The notes below the pieces were generated by a model. It was not told the origin of the DNA, ran no database searches, and was given only the letters and a program-made list of their open reading frames with translations. A stretch of 15,439 nucleotides of DNA from CAYLLT01 sp964591605 (GTDB lineage Bacteria > Planctomycetota > Phycisphaerae > UBA1845 > PWPN01): assembly GCA_964591605.1 (NCBI GenBank), contig CAZQEN010000174.1, positions 1-15,439 on the forward strand, written 5' to 3'. Shown here one piece after another: positions 1-7,041 of the stretch. Made by a program: the position numbers and the translations under genes. Each line of letters opens with the position of its first letter. The stretch's first letter is position 1.

Positions 1-1
1 C

Positions 2-796
2 GAGGTGCACGAGGAGAACTTCAACACGCGTACGTTCACCATGCGGATCGAGGATCGCACCGCCCGCGATCAATACCGGTGGATCCCCGGCCAGTTCAAC
101 ATGATTTACCTGCCCGGGGTCGGCGAGGCGGCCATCTCGATCAGCTCCGATCCCGAAGAAACCGAGGTGATCGGGCACACCATCCGCGTTGTCGGCTCGG
201 TCACCCGGGCCATCAGCCGGCTGGGAGAACGGGGAATCCTCGGGTTGCGGGGGCCGTTCGGCCGGGGCTGGCCGCTCACGCAGCTCGAAGGGGGAGATGT
301 CGTGATGGTGGCCGGCGGCATCGGTCTGGCGCCCCTGCGGCCCGTTGTGTACTGGCTGCTCCGCAACCGGCCAAAGTTCCGGCGCGTCATGCTGCTCTAC
401 GGCTGCCGCACCCCCGAAGACCGGCTCTATCGCGAGGAGCTCGACCGGTGGGCGGAGAACCCCGCCCTGGATCTGCTCGTCACGGTGGACAACGCCACCT
501 CAGGGTGGGTCGGACCGGTCGGCGTGGTCACCAAGCTCCTGCAGCGCATCCGGGTCAACGCCGATCATACCACCGTCTTCGTATGCGGCCCGCGCATGCT
601 GAACCGGGCGGCCGCCTGGAGTTTCCTGCAGCTCCACGTGCCCCCCGAGCGCGTCTTCCTGAGCCTCGAACGCAACATGCACTGCGGTTTCGGTCAGTGC
701 GGGCACTGTCAGTACGGCCCCAAGTTCGTCTGCAAGGACGGTCCCGTCTTCGCATTCAGCGAGATCAGCGACATCTTCGCGAAGGAGGAGATCTGA
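2..796 (+). CDS. hydG: Group 3b [NiFe] hydrogenase, FAD/NAD(P)-binding gamma subunit (5'-partial)
   Basis: This is the diaphorase-like subunit of a cytosolic NAD(P)-linked sulfhydrogenase-type hydrogenase. It passes electrons between the Fe-S chain of the complex and NAD(P)(H). The frame is open to the left edge, so the N-terminus is missing and the GTG at position 5 is probably an internal Val. From that codon, 263 residues are visible. They show the flavin-binding region (PGQFNMIYLPGVGE, then AISISSDP), a GPFGRGWP loop and the nucleotide-binding signature VMVAGGIGLAPLRP. A C-terminal [2Fe-2S] motif has cysteines 227, 232, 235 and 243 (C-x4-C-x2-C-x7-C). These match the ferredoxin-NADP reductase-like HydG/ShyC family. 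The stop lies 2 bases before the small-subunit ATG, and the SD for that gene is inside this one's last codons. Which of NAD or NADP is used cannot be read from the sequence. The beta (Fe-S) subunit would be expected just upstream. Confidence 0.93.
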   Translation, partial: EVHEENFNTRTFTMRIEDRTARDQYRWIPGQFNMIYLPGVGEAAISISSDPEETEVIGHTIRVVGSVTRAISRLGERGILGLRGPFGRGWPLTQLEGGDVVMVAGGIGLAPLRPVVYWLLRNRPKFRRVMLLYGCRTPEDRLYREELDRWAENPALDLLVTVDNATSGWVGPVGVVTKLLQRIRVNADHTTVFVCGPRMLNRAAAWSFLQLHVPPERVFLSLERNMHCGFGQCGHCQYGPKFVCKDGPVFAFSEISDIFAKEEI

Positions 797-798
797 TC

Positions 799-1611
799 AT
801 GAACCGGACCACCCCTTCGGCCGGCAACAACAAACCGAAGCTGGCCGTCTACAAGTTTTCCAGTTGCGACGGGTGCCAGCTCTCCCTCCTGAACCTCGAG
901 GACGAGCTGCTCGAGCTGGTGGGCGCCGTCGAGGTCGCCTATTTCCTGGAGGCCCGCCGGCGCGAACTGCCGCCCCCCTACGACATCGGACTGGTGGAAG
1001 GGAGTATCTCAACTCCCGAAGAAGAAGAACGGATTCACCGCATCCGCCGCGACTGCCGTTTCCTGGTGGCCATCGGCGCCTGCGCCACCTCGGGCGGGAT
1101 TCAGGCCCTGCGCAACTGGGCCGACGTGGAGGAATACACCCGCGCGGTCTACGCCCGCCCCGAATACATCAAGACGCTCGATACCGCGACGCCCATCGCC
1201 GCCCACATCTTCGTGGACTTCGAGCTCCGCGGCTGCCCGGTCAATCACCGCCAGCTCCTCGAACTGCTCGCCGCGACCCTTGTCGGGCGCAAGCCGGCGA
1301 TTCCCACGCACGCCGTCTGCATCGAGTGCAAGCAGCGGGGCATTTCCTGCCGGCTCGTCGCCGCCGGCGAGCCGTGCCTGGGGCCGATCACCCAGGCCGG
1401 CTGCGGGGCCCTGTGCCCCGGCATCGGCCGCCCGTGCTATGGCTGCTTCGGCCCCATGGAGCTGCCCAACATCGATTCCCTGGTCCGGCGCCTCACCGAG
1501 GCCGGGCGCACCCCGGCCGAGCTCACACGCATGATTCGTTCGTTCAACGGATACCTGGAACCCTTCAAGCAGGCGGGTGATCGCTATGAGCGAGTCCACA
1601 AAAAAGCTTGA
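799..1611 (+). CDS. hydD: Group 3b [NiFe] hydrogenase, small (delta) subunit
   Basis: This is the electron-transferring small subunit (270 aa), homologous to the NuoB/20-kDa subunit family. It binds the Fe-S clusters that connect the Ni-Fe site to the diaphorase subunits. The proximal-cluster motif SSCDGCQ (C23, C26) lies near the N-terminus, followed by IGACATSGGIQ and RGCPVNHRQLLE. A C-terminal Cys-rich block (CIECKQRG, GEPCLGP, AGCGALCPGIGRPCYGC) supplies the medial and distal clusters. There is no Tat signal, as expected for a cytoplasmic group 3 enzyme. The frame is open far upstream in antisense-like sequence, but the ATG at 799 is chosen because a strong SD (GGAGGAG, 784-790) sits 8 bases before it and homology begins there. 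The 3' end overlaps the large-subunit gene by 26 bases, suggesting translational coupling. Confidence 0.95.
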   Translation: MNRTTPSAGNNKPKLAVYKFSSCDGCQLSLLNLEDELLELVGAVEVAYFLEARRRELPPPYDIGLVEGSISTPEEEERIHRIRRDCRFLVAIGACATSGGIQALRNWADVEEYTRAVYARPEYIKTLDTATPIAAHIFVDFELRGCPVNHRQLLELLAATLVGRKPAIPTHAVCIECKQRGISCRLVAAGEPCLGPITQAGCGALCPGIGRPCYGCFGPMELPNIDSLVRRLTEAGRTPAELTRMIRSFNGYLEPFKQAGDRYERVHKKA

Positions 1612-2920
1612 ATCGCGCACGATCCGCGTCAACGCCCTGGCCCGGGTGGAGGGCGAAGGAGCCCTGCACCTGACCATTCACGACGGAAAAGTCAGCGAGG
1701 CGCGCCTCGAAATCTTCGAGCCGCCGCGTTTCTACGAGGCCTTCCTCCGCGGCCGCGATTTCCGCGAGGTGCCGGACATCACCGCCCGCATCTGCGGCAT
1801 CTGTCCGGTCGCCTACCAGATGAGCTCCTGTCACGCCCTCGAAAAGGCCATGGGCGTCTCCGCGCAGATCGACGCGGGCATCCGCACCCTGCGCAACCTG
1901 CTCTACTGCGGCGAGTGGATCGAGAGCCACGTTCTGCACATGTTCATGCTGCATCTGCCGGACTTCCTCGGCTACGAGAGCGCCATCAGCATGGCCGCGG
2001 ACCACGGCCCCGTCGTGCAGCGCGCCCTGCGCCTCAAAAAACTCGGCAATCAACTGCTCGATGCGGTGGGAGGCCGCTCCGTCCATCCGGTCAACGTGTG
2101 CGTCGGTGGATTCTACAGCCTTCCGGACGCGGGCGCGCTCACGGCGCTCGTGCCGGACCTGAAACGGGCCATCGGCGACATGAGCGAGCTGACCCTCTTC
2201 CTCGCTGAGAAACTCGATTATCCCGACTTCGAGTGCGACTACGAGTTCGTCGCGCTCCAGCCCGACAATGAATACCCGATGAACCTGGGACCGATTGTCT
2301 CCAGCAAGGGCCTGCGCATCGCCCAGGAGGACTATCTCGAAGCGATCGAAGAATGGCACGTCGCCCACTCGAACGCCCTCCACGCCCTGATCAAGGGACG
2401 CGGCGCCTACCACGTCGGACCGCTGGCCCGCCTCAACCTCAACGCCGGGAAGCTGCACCCGAAGGCGGCCGCCCTTCTGCCGAAAGTGTGCGCAGCGGTC
2501 GGACACGAGCTGCCCTGGCAGAACAGCTTCCTGAGCCTCCCCGCCCGCGGCCTGGAGACGGTGCACGCGCTGGCGCTCGCCCTCGACATCATCGAGAACT
2601 ACAAGCCCCCCGGCCGCAGCCGTGTGCCCATCATCCCGCGGGTGGGTGTCGGTGCGGCGGCAACCGAGGCGCCCCGCGGCGTGCTCTGGCATCGCTATGA
2701 AGCCGACGCACAGGGACTCATCACCGCCGCCCGCATCATCCCCCCCACCAGCCAGAACCAGACCCAGATCGAGCAGGACCTCCGCGCCTACGCCCAGCAG
2801 TCCGCCGACCTGTCCGACGACGATCTCGCCCTGCGCTGCGAGCATCTCATCCGCAACTACGATCCCTGCATCAGTTGCGCCACGCACTTTCTCAAGTTCC
2901 ACGTGGACCGGACTCCATGA
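1586..2920 (+). CDS. hydA: Group 3b [NiFe] hydrogenase, large catalytic (alpha) subunit
   Basis: This is the catalytic subunit (444 aa) carrying the Ni-Fe(CN)2CO site that interconverts H2 with protons and electrons. Both ligand motifs are present: N-terminal L1 ARICGICPVAY (C70, C73) and C-terminal L2 DPCISCATH (C428, C431, H434). RVEGEG near residue 20 is also typical of the family. A 10-residue tail, FLKFHVDRTP, follows the last conserved His. Known relatives lose such a tail during maturation, and the endopeptidase gene follows directly. The ATG at 1586 is preferred over the GTG at 1577 because AGGCGGG (1571-1577) lies 8 bases upstream of it. The stop overlaps the protease start in an ATGA (2917-2920). 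Group 3b assignment rests on the gene set (gamma-delta-alpha) and the DPCISC signature. Sulfur reductase activity is known for some relatives but cannot be inferred here. Confidence 0.95.
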   Translation: MSESTKKLESRTIRVNALARVEGEGALHLTIHDGKVSEARLEIFEPPRFYEAFLRGRDFREVPDITARICGICPVAYQMSSCHALEKAMGVSAQIDAGIRTLRNLLYCGEWIESHVLHMFMLHLPDFLGYESAISMAADHGPVVQRALRLKKLGNQLLDAVGGRSVHPVNVCVGGFYSLPDAGALTALVPDLKRAIGDMSELTLFLAEKLDYPDFECDYEFVALQPDNEYPMNLGPIVSSKGLRIAQEDYLEAIEEWHVAHSNALHALIKGRGAYHVGPLARLNLNAGKLHPKAAALLPKVCAAVGHELPWQNSFLSLPARGLETVHALALALDIIENYKPPGRSRVPIIPRVGVGAAATEAPRGVLWHRYEADAQGLITAARIIPPTSQNQTQIEQDLRAYAQQSADLSDDDLALRCEHLIRNYDPCISCATHFLKFHVDRTP

Positions 2921-3438
2921 CCCCGGAGATCCGGGTCGTGGGAGTCGGCCGGGCGTGCTGCGGCGATGACGCGATCGGGATTCTGGTCGCCCGGCAGCTC
3001 GTATCCCGCCTGGGTGATCTGGCAACCGTCGTCACGGAAACCGGCTCCGGAACCGCACTGCTGGAGGCCATGGAAGAGGCGCGGCTGGTCGTGGTGACCG
3101 ACGCCGCCGAGGCGGACCACAATCTGGCTCCCGGCGCCTGGCGCCGGATCGACCTCACCGACTCCGCCGATTGCCTGAGCCGGTGCCGCCTGCGCGACAC
3201 ACACACCGTCAGCGTGGAGAGTCTGCTGCGGCTGGCCCGAGCCCTCGGCCGGACTCCAGCCGGTATCTGGCTGTACGCCCTGGCGGGAAGCCGCTTTGCT
3301 CCTGAAACGCCTCCCTCACCCGCGGTGGCCGAGGCATTGCCCCGCCTGATCGGGCAGATCGCCGCAGACCTTCACGCCTGGGTCTCCGCTGGCCCGCCGC
3401 TCCGCGTGGTTGAAGCGCCGCGCACCGGAGGGTCGTGA
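2917..3438 (+). CDS. [NiFe] hydrogenase maturation endopeptidase (HycI/HybD/HoxW-type)
   Basis: This Ni-dependent endopeptidase (173 aa) removes the C-terminal tail of the large subunit after Ni insertion. The N-terminus VVGVGRACCGDDAIG matches the family motif GxGNxxxxDDGxG. Asp18, Asp62 (VVVTDAAEAD) and His96 (RDTHTVSVESLL) line up in order with the Ni-binding Glu16, Asp62 and His93 of E. coli HybD. The usual Asn of GxGN is Arg12 here and is followed by two Cys, an unusual variant. The start is the ATG of an ATGA overlap with the large subunit. In-frame sequence continues upstream to 2875, but that encodes the large subunit in another frame. The last 67 bases overlap the 3' end of nadD on the opposite strand. 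Specificity for the adjacent large subunit is inferred from coupling. Confidence 0.9.
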   Translation: MTPEIRVVGVGRACCGDDAIGILVARQLVSRLGDLATVVTETGSGTALLEAMEEARLVVVTDAAEADHNLAPGAWRRIDLTDSADCLSRCRLRDTHTVSVESLLRLARALGRTPAGIWLYALAGSRFAPETPPSPAVAEALPRLIGQIAADLHAWVSAGPPLRVVEAPRTGGS

Positions 3439-4049
3439 TACAGCCCGTGCCCCAGAATGTACTCACGCACCGCGTCGGGCACGAGATAGCGAATCGAACG
3501 GTTCTCGCGGACACGCCAGCGGATCTCCGTCGCCGAGACATCCAGCCGGGGCGTCGGAATAATGAGGTCGCGCAGCTTCCCCACCTGCTCCGGCGTGAGA
3601 ACGGCGAGCAGCGGCGAGAGGTCCGGCACTTCGAATCCCGGCCGGACGGCCGTGACGATCCGGCACATCTCCACCAGGTCCGAAAGCCGCTGCCAGCTCT
3701 TCAGTTCCAGCAGCGCATCCCCTCCGATGATCCAGTAAAGCGTGATCTGCGGCCCGAGCGTTTGCCGGATTGTTGCCGCCGAGCGGAGCGAGTACGTCAT
3801 CCCCCCCTGCTGCAGCTCAACGTCGCTCGCCTCGAAATGCGGCTCACCCGCAATCGCGAGGCGAACCATCTCGAGCCGATGGTGGGGCGCCACCAGCTCA
3901 TGCGTCCAGCGATGCGGCGGATAGGCCGCCGGGATGAAGATCACCCGCGACAGATCGAGGTATTCACGGATGGCCCGCGCACAGACCAGGTGCCCGACGT
4001 GGATCGGGTTGAAAGTGCCGCCAAACAGGGCCACGCCGCCTCGGTGCAT
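3372..4049 (-). CDS. nadD: Nicotinate-nucleotide adenylyltransferase
   Basis: This enzyme (225 aa) catalyses ATP + nicotinate mononucleotide to deamido-NAD + PPi in NAD synthesis and acts in the cytoplasm. The nucleotidyltransferase signature LFGGTFNPIHVGHL carries the HxGH catalytic pair (H17, H20). The substrate region YWIIGGDALLELKSW and the C-terminal VSATEIRWRVRENRSIRYLV (the ISxTxIRxR motif) are all typical of NadD, and the length is normal apart from a tail of about 20 residues. The ATG at 4049 lies 18 bases after the stop of the octaheme cytochrome gene with only a weak AGAG-like SD, so it is probably transcribed as the last gene of that operon. Its 3' end runs convergently into the hydrogenase protease gene (67-bp antisense overlap). 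It is a housekeeping gene. Its place after a respiratory cytochrome is unusual and may be incidental. Confidence 0.93.
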   Translation of the reverse strand: MHRGGVALFGGTFNPIHVGHLVCARAIREYLDLSRVIFIPAAYPPHRWTHELVAPHHRLEMVRLAIAGEPHFEASDVELQQGGMTYSLRSAATIRQTLGPQITLYWIIGGDALLELKSWQRLSDLVEMCRIVTAVRPGFEVPDLSPLLAVLTPEQVGKLRDLIIPTPRLDVSATEIRWRVRENRSIRYLVPDAVREYILGHGLYHDPPVRGASTTRSGGPAETQA

Positions 4050-4067
4050 CAGCTCTGATCATACCGT

Positions 4068-5501
4068 CTATTGGGCGTACCGCTGCTGGAATTCCTGCAT
4101 CTGTTTGGCCCGGCGCTCCTTCTCCTCGGGATCCATCCGGTTCAGATACCACCGGTGATTCGACGAATTGAGGACCTCGTCGAGCTTCTTCTCCAGCGCC
4201 TCGGCCGCCTGCGCCTTCGCCGCGTCGCCGGAAGCTTTACCCTTGTGGATCAGCTCCTCGAGTTCCGGCATGTATTTGGCATAGAAGTGCTTGGCCACCT
4301 CATATGTACCGTGCCAGTGCGTATAGTCCGGGCCCATCATCGACGCCCCGTGGCGGGCCCGCCGGCCCTCATGGTGCCAGATCTCGTACCATGTGAAATC
4401 GAGCGGATTCGAGAATTCCGCCGGCCGCAGCAGCGGCTTGGCCAGCGCGTACAGCTCCAGGCCGGGCTTGGCGAACTTCTCGTGATAGAGCCCGATCAGG
4501 CTGTCATATTGCGTGTAGAAGTTGTCCACCCACTGTTTCTCATGGCAGTTGAGGCACACGTCCTGCATGCTGGCCCGGCGGGTCTTCCAGTCGACCTCCG
4601 CTCCCGGCAGACCCATCTTCCGGTCGCTCTCCTCGGGTCGGATCGAAACCGCCGGCCGGTTGTTCCAACTGATCCGCATGCCCACGTCGTGCGAGACCGG
4701 CTGGTTTTTCGTCGCGCTCATGTGGCAGGTCGCGCAGGTGGGGGCGGCGCTGTAGTCTTCACCGACGATCCACTTCGACGACGACAGGTTCATCTTGTCG
4801 ATGTTGGCCCGAAACGCGATCCCATGCTTGGACTCCTCATAGATCTCCCGCTGCGGGTGATCCGGCCCCATGTGACACTTTCCGCAGTTGTCCGGGTGCC
4901 GGGCCTGTTCGGCCGAGAAGGCATGCCGGCTGTGACAGGCCGAGCAGGAGCCCTCTGAACCGTCCGGGTTGATCCGCCCGATGCCCGTGTTCGGCCACGT
5001 GGCGGGGTCCAGCTTGCCGCCGGGGAGCACTTTGATTTCCGTGCCGTGGCATTGCCAGCACCCCATGACCGCGGACGCCGCGACGCCGCCCTGGAAGGCG
5101 GGAGTCACCATGTCGCGGTTCCCCTCGACCACCTCCGCCAGCGTGTTGTCGAGCGAACCCAGGATACGGGCCCCCTTGGAATGATGGGAGTTCGCGAATT
5201 CCTGCGTCTCCCTCGCGTGGCACCGGGCGCAATCCCTGGGCGAGACGATCGTCGCGATCCACTGTCCCTCGTGCTTGAAGGCGTCGGGCTCGCCCTCCCG
5301 CGCGCCGTGGCACTCGTAGCAGCCGATATTCCCGCGATAGTGCTTGCTCGTGCCCCACTGCTGGTAAATCGACGCGTTCTCTTTCTTGTGGCAATCGACG
5401 CAGGCCTTGCTCTCCTTCGAGAGCTCAGCCAGGCCCCAGGTCTGGGCGCTCGCCAGCGATGCAAGGGAGAGGATAAGGCAGGTTGTCACAGCGGATCTCA
5501 T
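4068..5501 (-). CDS. Octaheme c-type cytochrome, hydroxylamine oxidoreductase (HAO) family
   Basis: This is an exported multiheme enzyme of 477 aa with a Sec signal peptide (MRSAVTTCLI, cleavage after ASAQ near residue 20). Eight CxxCH motifs start at residues 34, 61, 91, 148, 186, 206, 256 and 316, the number and spread seen in HAO-family octahemes. In that family the fourth heme (here CWQCH, 148-152) is catalytic. Members oxidise hydroxylamine or hydrazine, or run in reverse as nitrite/hydroxylamine reductases. The direction depends on a Tyr cross-linked to that heme; Tyr393 and Tyr400 in DYTHWHGTYE are candidates, but only alignment can tell. There is no C-terminal anchor, and the end is a charged helix. 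Start: the frame is open to 5582, but those codons read through heptamer repeat DNA. The ATG at 5501 has a strong SD (GGAGGA, 5507-5512) and begins the signal peptide. It lies downstream of the NrfD module, before nadD. Confidence 0.88.
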   Translation of the reverse strand: MRSAVTTCLILSLASLASAQTWGLAELSKESKACVDCHKKENASIYQQWGTSKHYRGNIGCYECHGAREGEPDAFKHEGQWIATIVSPRDCARCHARETQEFANSHHSKGARILGSLDNTLAEVVEGNRDMVTPAFQGGVAASAVMGCWQCHGTEIKVLPGGKLDPATWPNTGIGRINPDGSEGSCSACHSRHAFSAEQARHPDNCGKCHMGPDHPQREIYEESKHGIAFRANIDKMNLSSSKWIVGEDYSAAPTCATCHMSATKNQPVSHDVGMRISWNNRPAVSIRPEESDRKMGLPGAEVDWKTRRASMQDVCLNCHEKQWVDNFYTQYDSLIGLYHEKFAKPGLELYALAKPLLRPAEFSNPLDFTWYEIWHHEGRRARHGASMMGPDYTHWHGTYEVAKHFYAKYMPELEELIHKGKASGDAAKAQAAEALEKKLDEVLNSSNHRWYLNRMDPEEKERRAKQMQEFQQRYAQ

Positions 5502-5521
5502 CTGGCTCCTCCAGTCATTTG

Positions 5522-5654
5522 CCGAATGTCGAGTGGCCATTTCTGATTGCCGATTGCCAATTGCCAATTGCCGACTGCCCATTGGTGGTCTCCGATTGGC
5601 GATTGGCGGTCTCCAACTGCCGATTGGCGATCGACGGTCTCCAATTGCCGGTTT
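5522..5654. repeat. Degenerate tandem heptanucleotide repeat (about 18-19 units)
   Basis: The sequence reads as 7-base units in unbroken register: CCGAATG, TCGAGTG, GCCATTT, CTGATTG, CCGATTG, CCAATTG, CCAATTG, CCGACTG, CCCATTG and so on to CCAATTG at 5641-5647. The consensus is roughly CCGATTG. A variant unit ending in GGTCT recurs at 5585, 5606 and 5634, so the array also has higher-order structure. It lies just upstream of the octaheme gene's SD, in the gap that separates this gene from nrfD. Heptanucleotide tandem repeats (STRR) are known from cyanobacteria, and similar arrays occur in other GC-rich genomes. A function here is not evident. Confidence 0.8.
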
Positions 5655-5659
5655 TCCGG

Positions 5660-5802
5660 TGTCAGCCGCGGAGCGGCGTCAGGTGGCAGCCCACGGCGTC
5701 AGCCGTAGGTGGAGTCACCCTCGCGAAGCCCAGCCCCGGACGGGGCGCCAGAAGCTCCGGTGCGATTCTGTCGCTCCGTGCGGGGCGCTGGCTCCGCCGC
5801 GC
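5660..5802. repeat. REP-like palindromic intergenic sequence
   Basis: This non-coding stretch lies between the nrfD-like stop and the heptamer array. It contains short inverted repeats, including GCCCCG-GA-CGGGGC (5733-5746), and paired GGCGTCAG/CTGACGCC-type blocks around 5678-5706 (GGCGTCAGGTGG, then GGCGTCAGCCGTAGG). Blocks of this kind recur between genes in planctomycete-like genomes, as I remember them; copy number elsewhere in this genome is unknown. On the minus strand it falls directly after the nrfD-like gene and could act as an mRNA stabiliser or partial terminator before the octaheme gene. There is no T-run, so a classical intrinsic terminator is not supported. Confidence 0.55.
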
Positions 5803-7041
5803 TCACACCTGCCGGGGCTGGCCTGCCATACCCCTGGATCCCGGCTCATCCCTCCACCGCAATTCGCCCGCCAGCACCGGCACCGAGATGCGCACGAAAA
5901 TCGTGTACAGCAGCAACCCGAACGCCCAGATCCCCAGGCACACGAGCACCTCACGCAACGTCGGCTGATATTCAACGATTTCCCCCAGCGGCGTGGGAAT
6001 GAACGCCGGCACGATCAGACCCATGCCCTTCTCGATCCAGATCCCCACGATCGCCAGCACGCACGCCACGTTGAGCGGGCCCAGACCCCGCGAGGCCGGC
6101 AGGACCAGCAGGATCGCGGCGATCAGGTTCATGCCGATCGCCGTCCAGATCCACGGGACCAGCGCGTGCCGTCCATGCAGGCCCAGATACAGGTACTGCG
6201 ACGAAGCCACGTGAGCCGAATCGGTGTAAAACTCGGTGAACACCTCGCAGCCGAGCAGAAAGATGTTGATGATCATGGCCACCTGCACGATGCGGCGGAG
6301 CGTGAGCAGGGCCTCATCGCTCACGTGATGCGCGGTGAAGTTCCGAACGACCTGGAGCGTGAGGATGATGAACGCCGGCCCCGCCGCAAACGCGCTGGCC
6401 AGAAAGCGCGGGGCGATGATGGCCGAGTTCCAGAACGGACGGCCGCCCAATCCCACGTACAGAAACGCCGTCACGGTGTGAATGCTCACCGCCCACACGA
6501 TCGCGACGAACACGAACGGCACGTAAAACGCCTTCGACGGCGTCCGCCCGCAGTATGCGCAGTACAGCAGATACCCGCAGATGTGCAGATTGAGCAGCAG
6601 GTAGCCGTTCAGTGCAATGACGTCCCACGTGAGCATCGAGATCGGGAAGTTGAACCGCCGCAGGAGGTTCAGGAACCGGTCGGGCCTTCCCAGATCGACG
6701 GTCACGAAAAGCAGGCACATGATGATGACCGCCACCGCCAGCAGCTCGCCGAAAATCACGACATCGTGCAGGTGCAGGTTGCGATAGACATATACCGGGA
6801 TCACGAGCATTGCCGCCGCCGCGGCCAGCCCGACCAGATACGTGAAATTCGCGATGTACAGGCCCCACGAGACCTGGTCGGTCATGCCGGTGGTGATCAG
6901 GCCGTGGACGAGTTGCTGGCAGTACGAATAGAGCCCCACCAGCGCGATGACCGTGAGCACGGTCATCCACGCGTGATAGCGCCAGTCGCCCACGAAGCTG
7001 ATGCGGGCACATTCCCAGAGAAAGCGCAGGTATCGCTTCAC
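5803..7041 (-). CDS. NrfD/PsrC-family polytopic membrane subunit (quinol site)
   Basis: This is an integral membrane protein of 412 aa with about nine to ten hydrophobic helices. It belongs to the NrfD/PsrC/DsrP/HmeC family, which exchanges electrons between menaquinol and a periplasmic Fe-S subunit. Visible family features are an early WGLYIANFTYLVGLAAAAAM helix pair, VTVDLGRPDRFLNLLRRFNF (the LGRP.R loop) and a helix containing AVSIHTVTAFLYVGLGGRPF. The start is a GTG (7041) inside a GTGA overlap with the stop of the upstream Fe-S gene, so the two are translationally coupled. It ends 301 bp before the octaheme gene. With its neighbours it resembles NrfBCD or Qrc-type modules. Whether it oxidises quinol or reduces quinone is not decidable from sequence. 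Confidence 0.9.
   Translation of the reverse strand: MKRYLRFLWECARISFVGDWRYHAWMTVLTVIALVGLYSYCQQLVHGLITTGMTDQVSWGLYIANFTYLVGLAAAAAMLVIPVYVYRNLHLHDVVIFGELLAVAVIIMCLLFVTVDLGRPDRFLNLLRRFNFPISMLTWDVIALNGYLLLNLHICGYLLYCAYCGRTPSKAFYVPFVFVAIVWAVSIHTVTAFLYVGLGGRPFWNSAIIAPRFLASAFAAGPAFIILTLQVVRNFTAHHVSDEALLTLRRIVQVAMIINIFLLGCEVFTEFYTDSAHVASSQYLYLGLHGRHALVPWIWTAIGMNLIAAILLVLPASRGLGPLNVACVLAIVGIWIEKGMGLIVPAFIPTPLGEIVEYQPTLREVLVCLGIWAFGLLLYTIFVRISVPVLAGELRWRDEPGSRGMAGQPRQV

Noticed and set aside
79..798. Long 5' extension of the hydrogenase small-subunit frame
   Set aside because: It overlaps the gamma-subunit gene in another frame and is Arg/Pro/Ala-rich without similarity. ATG 799 has a strong SD.
1565..3025. 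A 486-codon minus-strand open frame
   Set aside because: It is the mirror of the hydrogenase large-subunit gene, produced by GC-rich codon bias. The plus strand has all catalytic motifs.
4068..5501. Pentaheme nitrite reductase NrfA
   Set aside because: There are eight CxxCH motifs and no CxxCK catalytic heme site; length and spacing fit the HAO-type octaheme.
5502..5582. Longer N-terminus for the octaheme gene starting at 5582
   Set aside because: The extra 27 residues translate heptamer repeat DNA and would bury the signal peptide. ATG 5501 has a strong SD at the right distance.
5522..5654. Possible CRISPR array
   Set aside because: Units are 7 bases with no unique spacers, so this is a simple tandem array.
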